Numbered from the stretch's first letter, positions 25,316 to 35,063 are shown. The stretch is 64,000 nt of DNA from Aliirhizobium wenxiniae (GCF_014201355.1 NZ_JACHEG010000001.1:1426001-1490000); one strand, 5' to 3'. The notes: a model not told the origin generated them from the sequence alone. Numbers and translations: made by a program.

Positions 25316-26956
25316 CTACTTCGAAATCGGATAAACGAAGTTCGTATCGAAGCTCGGGCCGAGCTTGAAGTCCTTAAGCTTGGACGAATAACCGGCAACT
25401 TCCGTCTGCTGGAAGATGATCACGAACGGGCTCTGGGCAAGCGCCTTTTTCTGCAGGTCCTCGTAGACTGCCGCACGCTTGGCTGCATCCTTTTCAAGAA
25501 GCGCGCCCTGGGCCGCCTCTTCGATGTCCTTCGGCACATCCCAGGCATTACGCCACGCAAGCGTCTTGTTCTTGCCCTCGTCGGAATTGTCGTAGTTGAT
25601 GACGAAGGTTTCGGCGTTCGAGTTGGGGTCGAAATAGTCCGAACCCCACTGGCCGATATAGATGTCGTGGGTGCGGGCGCGGAATTTCGTCAACGTCTGC
25701 TTGCCATCGCCCGGAATGATTTCGAGCTTGATGCCGGCCTGCGCCAGTGTCTGCTGCACGCTTTCGGCAATGCCCGTCACCGGCTGCGTGTTGCGCACGT
25801 CCATGGTCACGGTAAAGCCGTCCTTCAGCCCCGCCTTGGCAAGCAGTTCCTTGGCCTTGGCGACATCCAGCTTGTAAGGGTTGTCGTTCAGCGCACCGAG
25901 CTGGCCCTTCGGCAGGAAGGTCTGGTGGATTTCGCCGATACCCTTGATCAACGTCGCACCGATCGCGTCATAGTCGACCAGATACTTGAACGCTTCCGCC
26001 ACTTCCGGCTTGGCCAGCTTCTCGTTTTTCTGGTTGAGGCTGAAATAGTAGATCGTGCCCTTCGGCGCCGACGTGATCGAGAGGCCTTCCTTCTTGGAAA
26101 CGGCCTCCACATCGTTCGGCTCGAGGTTACGGGCGATATCGATATCGCCGTTTTCCAGCGCCAGGCGCTGACCGGAGCTTTCCTTCATGTGGCGATAGAT
26201 GACGCGCTTCAGCTTCGGCTTCTCGCCATAATAATTCGGGTTGGCTTCCATGATGACGGCCTCGTTGGCGCGCCATGCCAGAACCTTGTACGGGCCGGAG
26301 CCGGCAAAGCCGGTCTTCATCCATTCATTTCCGAAATCGCTGTCGTATTTGTAGTCCGCCGAAGGCGTCATCGCCTTGGCATGTTCCATCACCACCTTCT
26401 TGTCGACCACGGAGGCGACAGTGGCAGTCAGAACGTTCAGGACGAAGCTCGGCGCATAGGCCTTGTCGACCGTGAAGGTGAATGTGTCGGGCGCAGTCGC
26501 CTTGGCCTTCTCGGCAACATTGTCGCCGCTCAGCCCGAACTGGGTCAGAAGGAAGGCCGGCGACTTGTCGAGCTTGACGGCGCGCTCGAACGAGAAGGCA
26601 ACGTCTTCAGCCGTCAGCGGGTTGCCGGACGCAAACTTCAGGTCTGGCTTCAGCTTGAACGTATAGGTCATGCCGTCATCGGAAACCGTCCAGCTGGAAG
26701 CCAGATCACCGACGACCTTGGATGTGTCGGCCGGGTCCAGCATGACCAGCTTGCTATAGGTATTGGCGGTCACTTCGGCGGTGGAAAGCTCGAAGGCTTC
26801 GCCCGGATCGATGGTGATGATGTCGTCGATCGCAAAACCTTCGACCAGCGTGTCGGCCGGCGTCGCGGCGAATGCCTGCGGTGCCGCAACCAACAGCAGC
26901 GACAGTGCTGCGCTCGTCGAAAGCATGCGGACGGAGTTACGGAAAGAATGGAGCAT
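25316..26956 (-). CDS. ABC transporter substrate-binding protein, family 5 (first set)
   Basis: A 546-residue periplasmic binding protein. The signal peptide covers about residues 1-30, with a cleavage-like end PQAFA. The mature part carries MTYTFKLKPDLKFASGNPLT and later PEVAEAFKYLVDYDAIG, typical of family 5 binding proteins. ATG 26956 follows CAGGGGAAC. It stands 49 bases after the M19 dipeptidase gene and before the matching permeases, so a dipeptide-like substrate is plausible. The purine genes further upstream leave nucleoside-type ligands open. Confidence 0.9.
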   Translation of the reverse strand: MLHSFRNSVRMLSTSAALSLLLVAAPQAFAATPADTLVEGFAIDDIITIDPGEAFELSTAEVTANTYSKLVMLDPADTSKVVGDLASSWTVSDDGMTYTFKLKPDLKFASGNPLTAEDVAFSFERAVKLDKSPAFLLTQFGLSGDNVAEKAKATAPDTFTFTVDKAYAPSFVLNVLTATVASVVDKKVVMEHAKAMTPSADYKYDSDFGNEWMKTGFAGSGPYKVLAWRANEAVIMEANPNYYGEKPKLKRVIYRHMKESSGQRLALENGDIDIARNLEPNDVEAVSKKEGLSITSAPKGTIYYFSLNQKNEKLAKPEVAEAFKYLVDYDAIGATLIKGIGEIHQTFLPKGQLGALNDNPYKLDVAKAKELLAKAGLKDGFTVTMDVRNTQPVTGIAESVQQTLAQAGIKLEIIPGDGKQTLTKFRARTHDIYIGQWGSDYFDPNSNAETFVINYDNSDEGKNKTLAWRNAWDVPKDIEEAAQGALLEKDAAKRAAVYEDLQKKALAQSPFVIIFQQTEVAGYSSKLKDFKLGPSFDTNFVYPISK

Positions 26957-27005
26957 GATCAGTTCCCCTGTTGTCATTTGCTCATGTTCGGCCCGCTTCG
27001 GGCCG

Positions 27006-28055
27006 TTATTCGTGCCAGGCTTTCCCGAGAACCCTCAACCAGTTCTCGCGGGCCAGCTTGGCCAAATCCTCACCAGCGTATCCCGCTGTTTTTAAAGCTG
27101 CAACCAGATTTTGGTTGCCCGCGGCGTCACGAATTTCGACGGGAACGGTGCAGCCATCGAAGTCCGATCCGATCGCCACATGGTCGATCCCCATGCGCTC
27201 CACCATGTAGTCTACATGGCGTATCATCTCGGAAAGCGGCGTCGCCGCAATGTCCAGCCCATCGTCGCGCAGCATGGTGACAGCATAGTTCAGGCCGACG
27301 AGCCCACCGCTCTCCTTGATCGCATCCATTTGGCGATCGGTCAGGTTGCGGGCGACTGGCGTCAGGGCATGCGCATTGGAATGGCTTGCGATCAACGGCT
27401 GGTCAGAAGTTTTTGCCACATCCCAGAACCCCTTCTCGGTAATATGCGATAGGTCGATCAGGATGCCGAGCCGGTTGCAGGCGCGGACAAGTTCGAACCC
27501 GAGGTCGGTCAGCCCAGGTCCGGTATCCGTCGTCATCGGAAAGGCGAACGGCACGCCGTGACCAAAAATGTTGTGGCGGCTCCAGACAGGCCCGAGCGAG
27601 CGAAGACCAGCAGCATGGAAGACTTCTAGATTTGCGAGATCGCCGTCGATCGGCTCGCAGCCTTCCATATGAAGCACGGCGGCAAATACGCCGTCCTCCA
27701 TCGCCTGCCGGATGTCGGAGGTGGACCGGCACAGTTTCCAGGCCCCTGCCCGGTCTAGCCGCAGCGCGATTGCCGCCTTTTCCAGCCCGATATCCAGCGA
27801 AGGTGCGTATTCGAGCGGTGCGGCAAGCGGCGTCACATAACTCCCGTCCGGTTCGGGATCCTTGAGCACCAGATCGCCGGAGGGAATGTAGATCGCGCAA
27901 AGACCACCCGCGAGACCACCCGCTCGCGCCCGCGGCGCATCGATATGGCCTTCGGGGGTACCTTTGGAGAATTCCGCGACGGGATCAGCCCCCGCCTTCA
28001 TGTTCCGCCAAAGCCGCAACAACACATCGTTATGGCCGTCGAACACCAGTTCCAT
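27006..28055 (-). CDS. M19 family membrane-type (renal) dipeptidase
   Basis: A 349-residue zinc dipeptidase. The metal-site pieces of the family are present: DGHNDVL near the N-terminus, the Glu in VLHMEGCEPI, DLSHITEKGFWDV and ASHSNAHAL, then IGSDFDG. There is no signal peptide, so it acts in the cytoplasm and probably cleaves imported dipeptides. ATG 28055 has CAGGAAG upstream. Its place directly before the binding-protein gene suggests that import and hydrolysis are coupled, a parallel to the M20 enzyme of the first importer in the window. Confidence 0.93.
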   Translation of the reverse strand: MELVFDGHNDVLLRLWRNMKAGADPVAEFSKGTPEGHIDAPRARAGGLAGGLCAIYIPSGDLVLKDPEPDGSYVTPLAAPLEYAPSLDIGLEKAAIALRLDRAGAWKLCRSTSDIRQAMEDGVFAAVLHMEGCEPIDGDLANLEVFHAAGLRSLGPVWSRHNIFGHGVPFAFPMTTDTGPGLTDLGFELVRACNRLGILIDLSHITEKGFWDVAKTSDQPLIASHSNAHALTPVARNLTDRQMDAIKESGGLVGLNYAVTMLRDDGLDIAATPLSEMIRHVDYMVERMGIDHVAIGSDFDGCTVPVEIRDAAGNQNLVAALKTAGYAGEDLAKLARENWLRVLGKAWHE

Positions 28056-28141
28056 CAAAGTCTTCCTGAAAATTTCGCTTGGGTCTTGAGGTAGGGTGTC
28101 GCGATCCTAGCCAGCAATCTCATGTCCGCAAGCCGAAAAAA

Positions 28142-28819
28142 TCAGTGCGACCAAAGCTCTTCGCCGGCCCTGCTCAATATCGGCGTGCGAAAACAGGAAA
28201 CCACGCGGCTCTTCCACTCAGGCCCGAAATCGTCGAGCTTCTTTTCCCAGCGATCCGATTGCAGCATGGCGGCGCCGATGACCACTGGCTCGATCCCGAG
28301 CGAAGTCATCAGCGTCAGCCCGGAAATGATCGAGGTACCGGAGGAAATTACATCATCGACCAGCGCCACACGCTTTCCTTCGATCAGCGGCATCATGCGC
28401 GGGTCGACATATAGCCGTTTCTGTTGCTCCGGTGTGGTGATCGAGGAAAGCGGCACGGAAAGCTCTTCGTCGTACCAAAACTTCTTCGATGTCCCGAGCG
28501 GCACGTAACGGGCAAAACCCAGCATCCGCGCCACAGCGGCGGCAAGCGTCAGGCCCAGTGTCGGCAGGCCGACAATCACTTCGGGCCGAAGTGCCGCGAT
28601 CTTCGGCGCCAGATCCGCCGCAAGCGCATCCTGCACATCGAAACTCGCCTGGTTGATGATCAGCGATGCCAGAGCATGTTGTCCGTCAGCAAGCGGCCGG
28701 ATCGGCAGCCTGATCTGTTCGCCGCTATCAAGCCGCGCCGGAAAAAACCCGGAAAACGGCCCGGTCTCATCAAAAGAACCGGGAGCATGCAGCTCCTGCC
28801 AGAATTCATGCGGCTGCAT
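28142..28819 (-). CDS. Phosphoribosyltransferase family protein
   Basis: A 225-residue type I PRTase-fold protein. The PRPP-binding loop is visible as VALVDDVISSGTSI at about residues 150-163, and VGLPTLGLTLAAAVA lies upstream where the pyrophosphate loop belongs. The N-terminal 60 residues are unusual for Apt or Hpt. It is encoded 19 bases after adenine deaminase and downstream of a nucleoside hydrolase, so salvage of a purine base is the likely role. Substrate not assignable from sequence; a PRTase-fold regulator is the alternative. Confidence 0.85.
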   Translation of the reverse strand: MQPHEFWQELHAPGSFDETGPFSGFFPARLDSGEQIRLPIRPLADGQHALASLIINQASFDVQDALAADLAPKIAALRPEVIVGLPTLGLTLAAAVARMLGFARYVPLGTSKKFWYDEELSVPLSSITTPEQQKRLYVDPRMMPLIEGKRVALVDDVISSGTSIISGLTLMTSLGIEPVVIGAAMLQSDRWEKKLDDFGPEWKSRVVSCFRTPILSRAGEELWSH

Positions 28820-28838
28820 CGCGTCTCCAAAATCTATA

Positions 28839-30626
28839 TTACGCCAGAACTTCCAGTATCGGGCTTTCCAATAGCGTGCCGGTGGTTACGTCGGCAATGC
28901 CCCGGTCGGTCTGATGCGGTCCCGCATTGCAGGCAAGCGTCGCGCCGAAGCAGGCCTTGAAGACGAGGTATGGCGGCTGCCAGTCGACAACCTTGTCCAT
29001 AGCCGCACGGATCGCCCGGAACTGATCGGCGACCACCTCGACCGGCTCTTCGGACACGAGGCCAGCCAGCGGCAGCGGCAAAAGGCTCACCACTTCGCCG
29101 CCGATCGCAACTGCCATGCCGCCGCCCGATGCGATCACCGCATTGGCAGCAGCCGCCATATCGCGCGGATCGGAACCAAAAACGGTGAGGTTATGACTGT
29201 CATGCGCAACGGTCGTCGCGAAAGCGCCCTTCCAATTGCCCCAGCCGGTGAGGAAACCCAACCGGGTGCGGCTGTCGACACGGCCATGGCGATGAGTCAC
29301 GGCGATCAACACCGATTCCTGCGGGGGTACCACGAACCCGTTTTCGACAACCGCATCCGCCTGCCCCCAGCGTGTGAACCGCGGCCGATCAATGGTCGCG
29401 ACCCTCACCCGGGTACCTTCAGAGCGAAGTTTGAAATCATCTTCCTGCAGAGCCTGCAGCTTTACCGAACGACGCAGCGGATTGGGGTTCATCCGGCACA
29501 CATCGCCCATCATCTTTCCATCGCGCGAGACGATGTGGCCGCTCGCCACGACCGCACGTGTGCGAAAATCCTTGAGATCTTCGAAGAGCACGATATCCGC
29601 CCGGCGACCTGCCGCGATCAATCCGAGATCGGCGCGGCCGATCCTGACCGATCCGTTCAGCGTCGCTGCCTGCAGCGCCCATTCCGGCTTCATCCCGTAG
29701 CGCACCAGCCGGCGCACCACATCATCTAGACCGCCGCCATCGACGAGATCGTCGGGGAACACGTCGTCGGTGCATATCGTCACCGTCTGCGGCAGATGCC
29801 CGAGCGTGTTCAGCGCCGCGACGAATTCCGGCAGAAGGTGGTCATGCGAGCCACGCATCTCGATCGTCAGACCGGCACGCAGCTTCTGCATCAGGTCTTC
29901 AGCGGAAGTCAGCTCGTGATCGGACGTGACGCCAGCCGTCATGAAAGCGGCAAGATCACCGCCAGCAAGGCCGCGGGCATGACCGCTGACAAGCTTTTCC
30001 GAAACGAGCGCATTCTGCACGATATTGCTGATGCGTGGTTCGCGGTCGATCACGCCGCGCATATTCATCACTTCCGCAAGACCGGCAATCTTTGGCCACA
30101 GCAGCATTTCATCGATCACATCGGCATCGAAGTCCGCTCCAGCGACCTCATAGCCGGGAGCAGACGGAACGCAAGACGGCGCCATCACGACGGCGCGAAG
30201 CGGCAGCGAGCGGACAGCCTCCACAGACCATGCCACGCCATCGACACCGCAGACATTGCCGAATTCATGCGGATCCCAGACCACCGTCGTCACGCCGCGC
30301 GGCACCACAGTCTCCGCATAGGTCGCCGGCGTCACCATAGAGCTTTCGATATGCATATGCGTATCGATCAGGCCGGGAGAGACGAACGCGCCGGTCGCAT
30401 TGATCACCTGCGCCGCATCCGAGCGCTCACCGCGCTCGTGAACGCTGACGATGAGCGGCCCGACAATACCGATATCGGCAGGACGCAGCTCACCGGTCAC
30501 CACGTCCACCAGCGTGCCACCGGCAATCAGGATGTCGAAGGGCGCATCTCCGCGTGCGACCTTCACGGCATGATCGCGAAAGCACGGTTCGGTAAATTCG
30601 CCAACGGTTGCGATAATGTCCTTCAC
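28839..30626 (-). CDS. ade: Adenine deaminase
   Basis: A 595-residue metallo-enzyme that converts adenine to hypoxanthine and ammonia. The amidohydrolase metal motif HMHIESSM and the AdeC-specific WDPHEFGNVCGVDG are clear, and FPDDLVDGGGLDDVVRRLV lies further on. GTG 30626 is chosen because GGAGG stands 8 bases upstream and it overlaps the nucleoside-hydrolase stop as GTGA; the frame upstream is not protein-like. With the hydrolase it forms a route nucleoside to base to hypoxanthine. Confidence 0.95.
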   Translation of the reverse strand: MKDIIATVGEFTEPCFRDHAVKVARGDAPFDILIAGGTLVDVVTGELRPADIGIVGPLIVSVHERGERSDAAQVINATGAFVSPGLIDTHMHIESSMVTPATYAETVVPRGVTTVVWDPHEFGNVCGVDGVAWSVEAVRSLPLRAVVMAPSCVPSAPGYEVAGADFDADVIDEMLLWPKIAGLAEVMNMRGVIDREPRISNIVQNALVSEKLVSGHARGLAGGDLAAFMTAGVTSDHELTSAEDLMQKLRAGLTIEMRGSHDHLLPEFVAALNTLGHLPQTVTICTDDVFPDDLVDGGGLDDVVRRLVRYGMKPEWALQAATLNGSVRIGRADLGLIAAGRRADIVLFEDLKDFRTRAVVASGHIVSRDGKMMGDVCRMNPNPLRRSVKLQALQEDDFKLRSEGTRVRVATIDRPRFTRWGQADAVVENGFVVPPQESVLIAVTHRHGRVDSRTRLGFLTGWGNWKGAFATTVAHDSHNLTVFGSDPRDMAAAANAVIASGGGMAVAIGGEVVSLLPLPLAGLVSEEPVEVVADQFRAIRAAMDKVVDWQPPYLVFKACFGATLACNAGPHQTDRGIADVTTGTLLESPILEVLA

Positions 30627-31546
30627 CAGCTTGCCTCCGCCTTCAATGCATCGAGAATGGACTGCTTGGCCTTTGCGGCATCGATATCCGCCGCAAACTG
30701 CGCGTTGAATTCGGCCTTGCCCGCTCGTGTCTCGACCACGGTGCGACCACGCGTGTGGCTGCCCGTCAGTTCCATGTCGATCCGCGCATCCTGCCATGTC
30801 GCAAGATCCGGCTGCACGAAGGCCACCGCCGCAACAGCGTCATAAAGCGACATCGCCTTGCGCCCGCGGCTGGTGGCGATCGAAACGAAACCAGCCAGCA
30901 GATCGGCCAGCAGCGTTGCATTGCGGCCACCGGCAGAGCGCACCGGCTCAACATCTTCCGGCGCGCAAAGCACTTTGCGGCAAAGATCGAGATCGACCAT
31001 CCGCAACGGTATGCCGTGGGCGAGAACGATTGCTACCGCTTCCGGATCGGCAAAGGCGTTGAACTCGGCGGATGCCGTGTGATTGCCGGCAGTCAGTCCG
31101 CCGCCCATCCATGTCAGGTCGGTGATCTTGGCGGCGAGATCCGGCCGCGCCAGCGCCACGGCTGCAATGTTGGTAAGAGGCCCGAGCGCCAGAATGCGTC
31201 GCTCGCCTTCGCTGCGCTCCAACCATGAACAAAGTGCCTCGAACGCATCCTCAACGAATGTATCCGGTCCGGCCGGCAGTGCTTCACCCGCAGTCGGCAT
31301 GCCCGCATCGCTGAGGATCGAAACCGCTGTCTCCAGCTTGCCGAGTACCGGCTTTGCCCGCCCGGCGTGAATGGGAAACGGCCAGACGAAGGCCGCCGCG
31401 GCACCAGCCGCATTGCGGCGCACCTGATCCAGCGGCGCATTGCCCAGCACAAGCGAAATCCCGTCGATGGCAAGCCCGCCATGGGCGACAACCATGATGG
31501 CGGCCAGATCATCGAACCCCATATCGGTATCGATCCAAACACCCAT
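30623..31546 (-). CDS. Nucleoside hydrolase (inosine-uridine preferring type)
   Basis: A 307-residue N-ribohydrolase that releases a free base from a nucleoside. The calcium-binding aspartate cluster is at the N-terminus as WIDTDMGFDD (Asp6, Asp8, Asp12, Asp13), and the later motif ASAEFNAFADPEA holds the sugar-contacting residues. ATG 31546 has GGAG 10 bases upstream. It is the first enzyme gene after the LacI regulator and is co-translated with adenine deaminase. Whether it prefers purine or pyrimidine nucleosides is not decided by sequence; the neighbours favour purine. Confidence 0.93.
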   Translation of the reverse strand: MGVWIDTDMGFDDLAAIMVVAHGGLAIDGISLVLGNAPLDQVRRNAAGAAAAFVWPFPIHAGRAKPVLGKLETAVSILSDAGMPTAGEALPAGPDTFVEDAFEALCSWLERSEGERRILALGPLTNIAAVALARPDLAAKITDLTWMGGGLTAGNHTASAEFNAFADPEAVAIVLAHGIPLRMVDLDLCRKVLCAPEDVEPVRSAGGRNATLLADLLAGFVSIATSRGRKAMSLYDAVAAVAFVQPDLATWQDARIDMELTGSHTRGRTVVETRAGKAEFNAQFAADIDAAKAKQSILDALKAEASW

Positions 31547-31630
31547 TTCAAGCACACTCCAAAGATACAACCGGACGATCCATCGGGGCGTCCATATACA
31601 CGAGAGATTGAATACGGAGGATAAGGGTTT

Positions 31631-32692
31631 TCACCTACCATCCTCCCGAGCATTGCCAGCATCGCTTACAACCGAGATCGCCGCCGGCCCCGTCGATTGA
31701 CGGACCATCAGCGTCATCGGCACACCTTCACAATCAGGCCTCGCAGCGATCAGGTCACCGGCAGAGGCCTCACTGTCCGCAATCGCATGACCGAGAGCCT
31801 CCACGGCACATTCCGCAATCGTCGCAAGGTCCTGCCGCAAGGTGGTGATCGGCGGCATCACCACCGACGACCAGACAAGATCGTCGAAACCGCTGACACT
31901 GGCCTGAAGCGGAACATCGATACCGTCACGCTGCAATTCCGTCAGCGCACGCAGCGCCAGAAGATCATAGACGGCAGCAAAGCCGGTAAATCCGTCAGCC
32001 ACCCGGACGGAGAGGCCGAGCGCGCAACCCGCCCCCTTCGAAGCTTCCAGATCCTCCACCCACAGGGTCTCGCAGCAGACTTCCTTGCCGAGGCCGGCTC
32101 TGAGGCCGCCGATCCGGTCATTCTGCACATTCGATTCCCGGCTATGGGCAATCAGCAGCACCTTCCGGTGCCCGAGAGAGGCAAGATGGCGCCCCATCTG
32201 CACTCCGCCGTCCCAATGGTCGGACGACACCGTGTTGCCGGGCGTCGACGGACTGTCGATGATCGCCACGGGAGTGCCGATATCGGCAATCCGCGATCCC
32301 CGACGGGGAACGACGATCATGCCGTCGACGCCGCGTTCTATCAGGCGACCGATCGCCGCCGTCTGCTGGGCGATTTCCCCGCGACTATCGGCGATCAATA
32401 CGCCGAACCCGGCAGAAGCCGCCGCCTGCTCGATCGCCTGTGCGATCTGCGGAAACAATGGATTGGAAATATCCGGCAGAACCAGGCCGATGACACCCGT
32501 CCGCCCCGTTCTGAGCGCCCGCGCCGCATGGCTCGGCACATAACCAAGCTCTTCCGCGGCCTGCCGGATTTTTGCAGAAAGCTCGGCGGAGACCCGCCCC
32601 TTGCCGGAAAGCGCATTCGACACGGTTGCCGAAGACACACCAAGGGCGGCGGCAATTTCCGTCATCGTCGCTGGCGGCCGATCGACACTCAT
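31631..32692 (-). CDS. LacI family transcriptional regulator
   Basis: A 353-residue repressor with the N-terminal helix-turn-helix MTEIAAALGVSSATVSNALS, the hinge-helix phrase HAARALRTGRTGVIGLV, and a periplasmic-binding-like sensor domain. It is the first gene of the minus-strand series and lies 84 bases upstream of the nucleoside hydrolase, so a nucleoside or base is the probable effector and the purine genes the probable targets. A LacI-style palindrome with a central CG lies upstream of its start. Confidence 0.92.
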   Translation of the reverse strand: MSVDRPPATMTEIAAALGVSSATVSNALSGKGRVSAELSAKIRQAAEELGYVPSHAARALRTGRTGVIGLVLPDISNPLFPQIAQAIEQAAASAGFGVLIADSRGEIAQQTAAIGRLIERGVDGMIVVPRRGSRIADIGTPVAIIDSPSTPGNTVSSDHWDGGVQMGRHLASLGHRKVLLIAHSRESNVQNDRIGGLRAGLGKEVCCETLWVEDLEASKGAGCALGLSVRVADGFTGFAAVYDLLALRALTELQRDGIDVPLQASVSGFDDLVWSSVVMPPITTLRQDLATIAECAVEALGHAIADSEASAGDLIAARPDCEGVPMTLMVRQSTGPAAISVVSDAGNAREDGR

Positions 32693-32714
32693 CGTATCTG
32701 CTGCGTTCCAAGGT

Positions 32715-32730
32715 GATTAATCGTTTAACC
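32715..32730. promoter_or_regulatory. LacI-type operator candidate
   Basis: GATTAATCGTTTAACC is a 16-base imperfect palindrome (six of eight positions match per arm) centred on CG, as LacI-family sites usually are. It starts 23 bases upstream of the LacI gene and suits autoregulation. Confidence 0.5.
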
Positions 32731-32801
32731 AACCATATCTGCATATGCTCCTTATGTCGAGCGAAATACAACCTTTTATATAGAGTAATGCACAGCCATT
32801 G

Positions 32802-33719
32802 CTACCAGGCCACGATTTCCTGCCGATAGCGCGCCACCTCTTCCATCAGCCATGCCCGAAAGGCGACGACCGGCGGGAAACTGGCCTTCGCCTGCGGCGC
32901 GACCACGTAGTAGGCGCTGGGACTGACCACCTGATGCGGAAATGCCTCCACCAGCTGCCCGCTCGCGAGTTCCGTATCGATCAGGAAAAGCGGCATCAGC
33001 CCGACACCCAGACCCGCGAGACACGCCTGCGTGACGCTGCCGAATTGCTCGAACCGCATACCCTCGCTCATGCTGCCGGCAATCCGAAGGCTCTCGAACC
33101 AATGCTTCCACCCGCCCGGCCGTGACGCCATATGCAGAAGCGGCAGCCGCAATAAATCTTGCGCCTGCACAACCGGATGAGAGCGGAGAAATGCAGGCGA
33201 ACAGACCGGAGCCACCATCTCATCCATCAGAAAAGTACATTCGGCACCCGGCCATTCAGGTTGACCGACATGGATTGCCATATCGATACCGTCCCGGTCG
33301 AAATCGAACAGACCGATACGGGTCGCAAAATTCAGCGTGATTTCCGGATGCCGTGCAACGAAGCCCGGAATGCGCGGCATCAGCCAGCGCGTACCGAATG
33401 TCGGCAGGATCGCCAGATTGAGCTGGTCGCTATGCCGTTTGGTCATGGCGTGGAGCGATGCCGAGCGGATCTGCGACAGTGCACCGGCGATCGCTTTCGC
33501 AAAATCCGCGCCCGCCGATGTCAACACGACGCCACGGCTGGTTCGGTCGAAAAGCATCACCCCAAGCTGCTCCTCAAGCCCGGAAACTTGGCGACTTATA
33601 GCGCCTTGCGTCAGCGACAACTCGTCCGCCGCAAGTGAAAAACTGCCGAGCCGCGCAACGGAATCGAAGGCGGCAAGCGCTGAGGTAGAAGGCAGGAGTT
33701 TTCGCGAAAGCTCTTTCAT
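32802..33719 (-). CDS. LysR family regulator (GcvA-like)
   Basis: A 305-residue regulator. The N-terminal winged helix-turn-helix reads FSLAADELSLTQGAISRQVS and is followed by LFDRTSRGVVLTSAG; the rest is the effector domain. It is divergent from a glutaryl-CoA dehydrogenase gene, an arrangement known for the glutarate regulator of other proteobacteria, so it likely controls that gene. The shared gap holds TTACT at 33726 and AGTAA at 33749 as a loose inverted repeat, too weak to call an operator. Confidence 0.9.
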   Translation of the reverse strand: MKELSRKLLPSTSALAAFDSVARLGSFSLAADELSLTQGAISRQVSGLEEQLGVMLFDRTSRGVVLTSAGADFAKAIAGALSQIRSASLHAMTKRHSDQLNLAILPTFGTRWLMPRIPGFVARHPEITLNFATRIGLFDFDRDGIDMAIHVGQPEWPGAECTFLMDEMVAPVCSPAFLRSHPVVQAQDLLRLPLLHMASRPGGWKHWFESLRIAGSMSEGMRFEQFGSVTQACLAGLGVGLMPLFLIDTELASGQLVEAFPHQVVSPSAYYVVAPQAKASFPPVVAFRAWLMEEVARYRQEIVAW

Positions 33720-33887
33720 GCCCTATTACTAACCCTCATGGCCGATTGAGTAAACGGGCCTTGCGACAAACGACCGCGGGACGATAATCTGCAAGAGAAA
33801 TTGCTTGGCGACGAAGACTTCACCCTGCGCCGCCAGCCCGAAACTCGGCCGGCGACACCCGTCCTACCAAAAACATCGGAGACCCCC

Positions 33888-35063
33888 TTGGCCTTTATCT
33901 GGAACGATCCTTTCCTCATCGAAGATCAGCTGACCGAAGAGGAGCGTATGATCCGCGACGCGGCGGCCGCCTTTGCCAAGTCTGAACTCCTGCCGCGGGT
34001 CGAGGAAGCCTATCTTGAGGAAAAGACCGACGCCGGTCTCTTTAAGCTTATGGGGCAGACCGGCCTTCTCGGCGTCACGCTGCCGGAAGAATATGGCGCA
34101 GCCAATGCCTCCTACGTCGCCTACGGCCTCGTCGCCCGCGAGATCGAACGCATCGATTCAGGCTACCGTTCGATGATGAGCGTCCAGTCCTCGCTGGTCA
34201 TCTACCCGATCTTTGCCTACGGCTCCGACGAGCAGAAGAAGAAGTATTTGCCGGGTCTCGTCTCGGGCGAACTGATCGGCTGTTTCGGCCTCACCGAACC
34301 GGATGCCGGTTCCGATCCGGGCGGCATGAAGACCCGCGCGGAAAAGATCGAAGGCGGCTACCGCCTGCGCGGCTCGAAAATGTGGATCTCCAACGCCCCC
34401 ATCGCCGACGTCTTTGTCGTCTGGGCAAAGTCGGAAGCCCATAATAACGAAATCCGCGGCTTCGTTCTGGAAAAAGGCATGAAAGGCCTCTCCGCACCCA
34501 AGATCGGCGGCAAGCTCTCGCTGCGTGCCTCGATCACCGGCGAAATCGTCATGGATAGCGTCGAAGTCGGCGAAGACGCGCTTCTTCCAAACGTGTCAGG
34601 CCTCAAAGGCCCGTTCGGCTGCCTCAACCGCGCCCGCTACGGCATATCCTGGGGCGTCATGGGCGCGGCTGAAGATTGCTGGTTCCGCGCCCGCCAGTAT
34701 GGACTGGATCGCAAACAGTTCGGCAAGCCGCTCGCCGGCATGCAGCTTTACCAGAAGAAACTCGCCGACATGCAGACCGAAATCACCCTCGGCCTGCAGG
34801 CCAGCTTACGCGTCGGCCAGTTGATGGACCAGCACCGGATGGCGCCGGAAATGATCTCCATCGTCAAGCGCAACAATTGCGGCAAGGCTCTGGATATCGC
34901 TCGCCAAGCCCGCGACATGCACGGCGGCAACGGCATCCAGGTCGAATATCACGTCATGCGCCATTCGCAGAATCTGGAAACGGTCAACACCTACGAAGGC
35001 ACCCACGACGTCCACGCGCTCATCCTCGGCCGCGCACAGACAGGTATTCAGGCCTTTTTCTGA
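33888..35063 (+). CDS. gcdH: Glutaryl-CoA dehydrogenase-type acyl-CoA dehydrogenase
   Basis: A 391-residue flavoenzyme. The acyl-CoA dehydrogenase motifs [17 protein letters not shown] and KMWISNAP are present, and the catalytic Glu near residue 370 sits in [20 protein letters not shown], the form typical of glutaryl-CoA dehydrogenase. It oxidises and decarboxylates glutaryl-CoA to crotonyl-CoA in lysine/tryptophan breakdown. TTG 33888 follows CGGAGACCC and gives the family length; the longer frame to 33801 is less likely. No CoA-transferase gene accompanies it here. Confidence 0.9.
   Translation: MAFIWNDPFLIEDQLTEEERMIRDAAAAFAKSELLPRVEEAYLEEKTDAGLFKLMGQTGLLGVTLPEEYGAANASYVAYGLVAREIERIDSGYRSMMSVQSSLVIYPIFAYGSDEQKKKYLPGLVSGELIGCFGLTEPDAGSDPGGMKTRAEKIEGGYRLRGSKMWISNAPIADVFVVWAKSEAHNNEIRGFVLEKGMKGLSAPKIGGKLSLRASITGEIVMDSVEVGEDALLPNVSGLKGPFGCLNRARYGISWGVMGAAEDCWFRARQYGLDRKQFGKPLAGMQLYQKKLADMQTEITLGLQASLRVGQLMDQHRMAPEMISIVKRNNCGKALDIARQARDMHGGNGIQVEYHVMRHSQNLETVNTYEGTHDVHALILGRAQTGIQAFF

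Noticed and set aside
31547..31630. Purine riboswitch upstream of the nucleoside hydrolase
   Set aside because: The 84-base gap is too short and lacks the three-way-junction pattern of known purine aptamers.
33720..33887. LysR operator between the regulator and gcdH
   Set aside because: Only TTACT and AGTAA arms 18 bases apart were found. This is too short and too common in sequence to be called a site.
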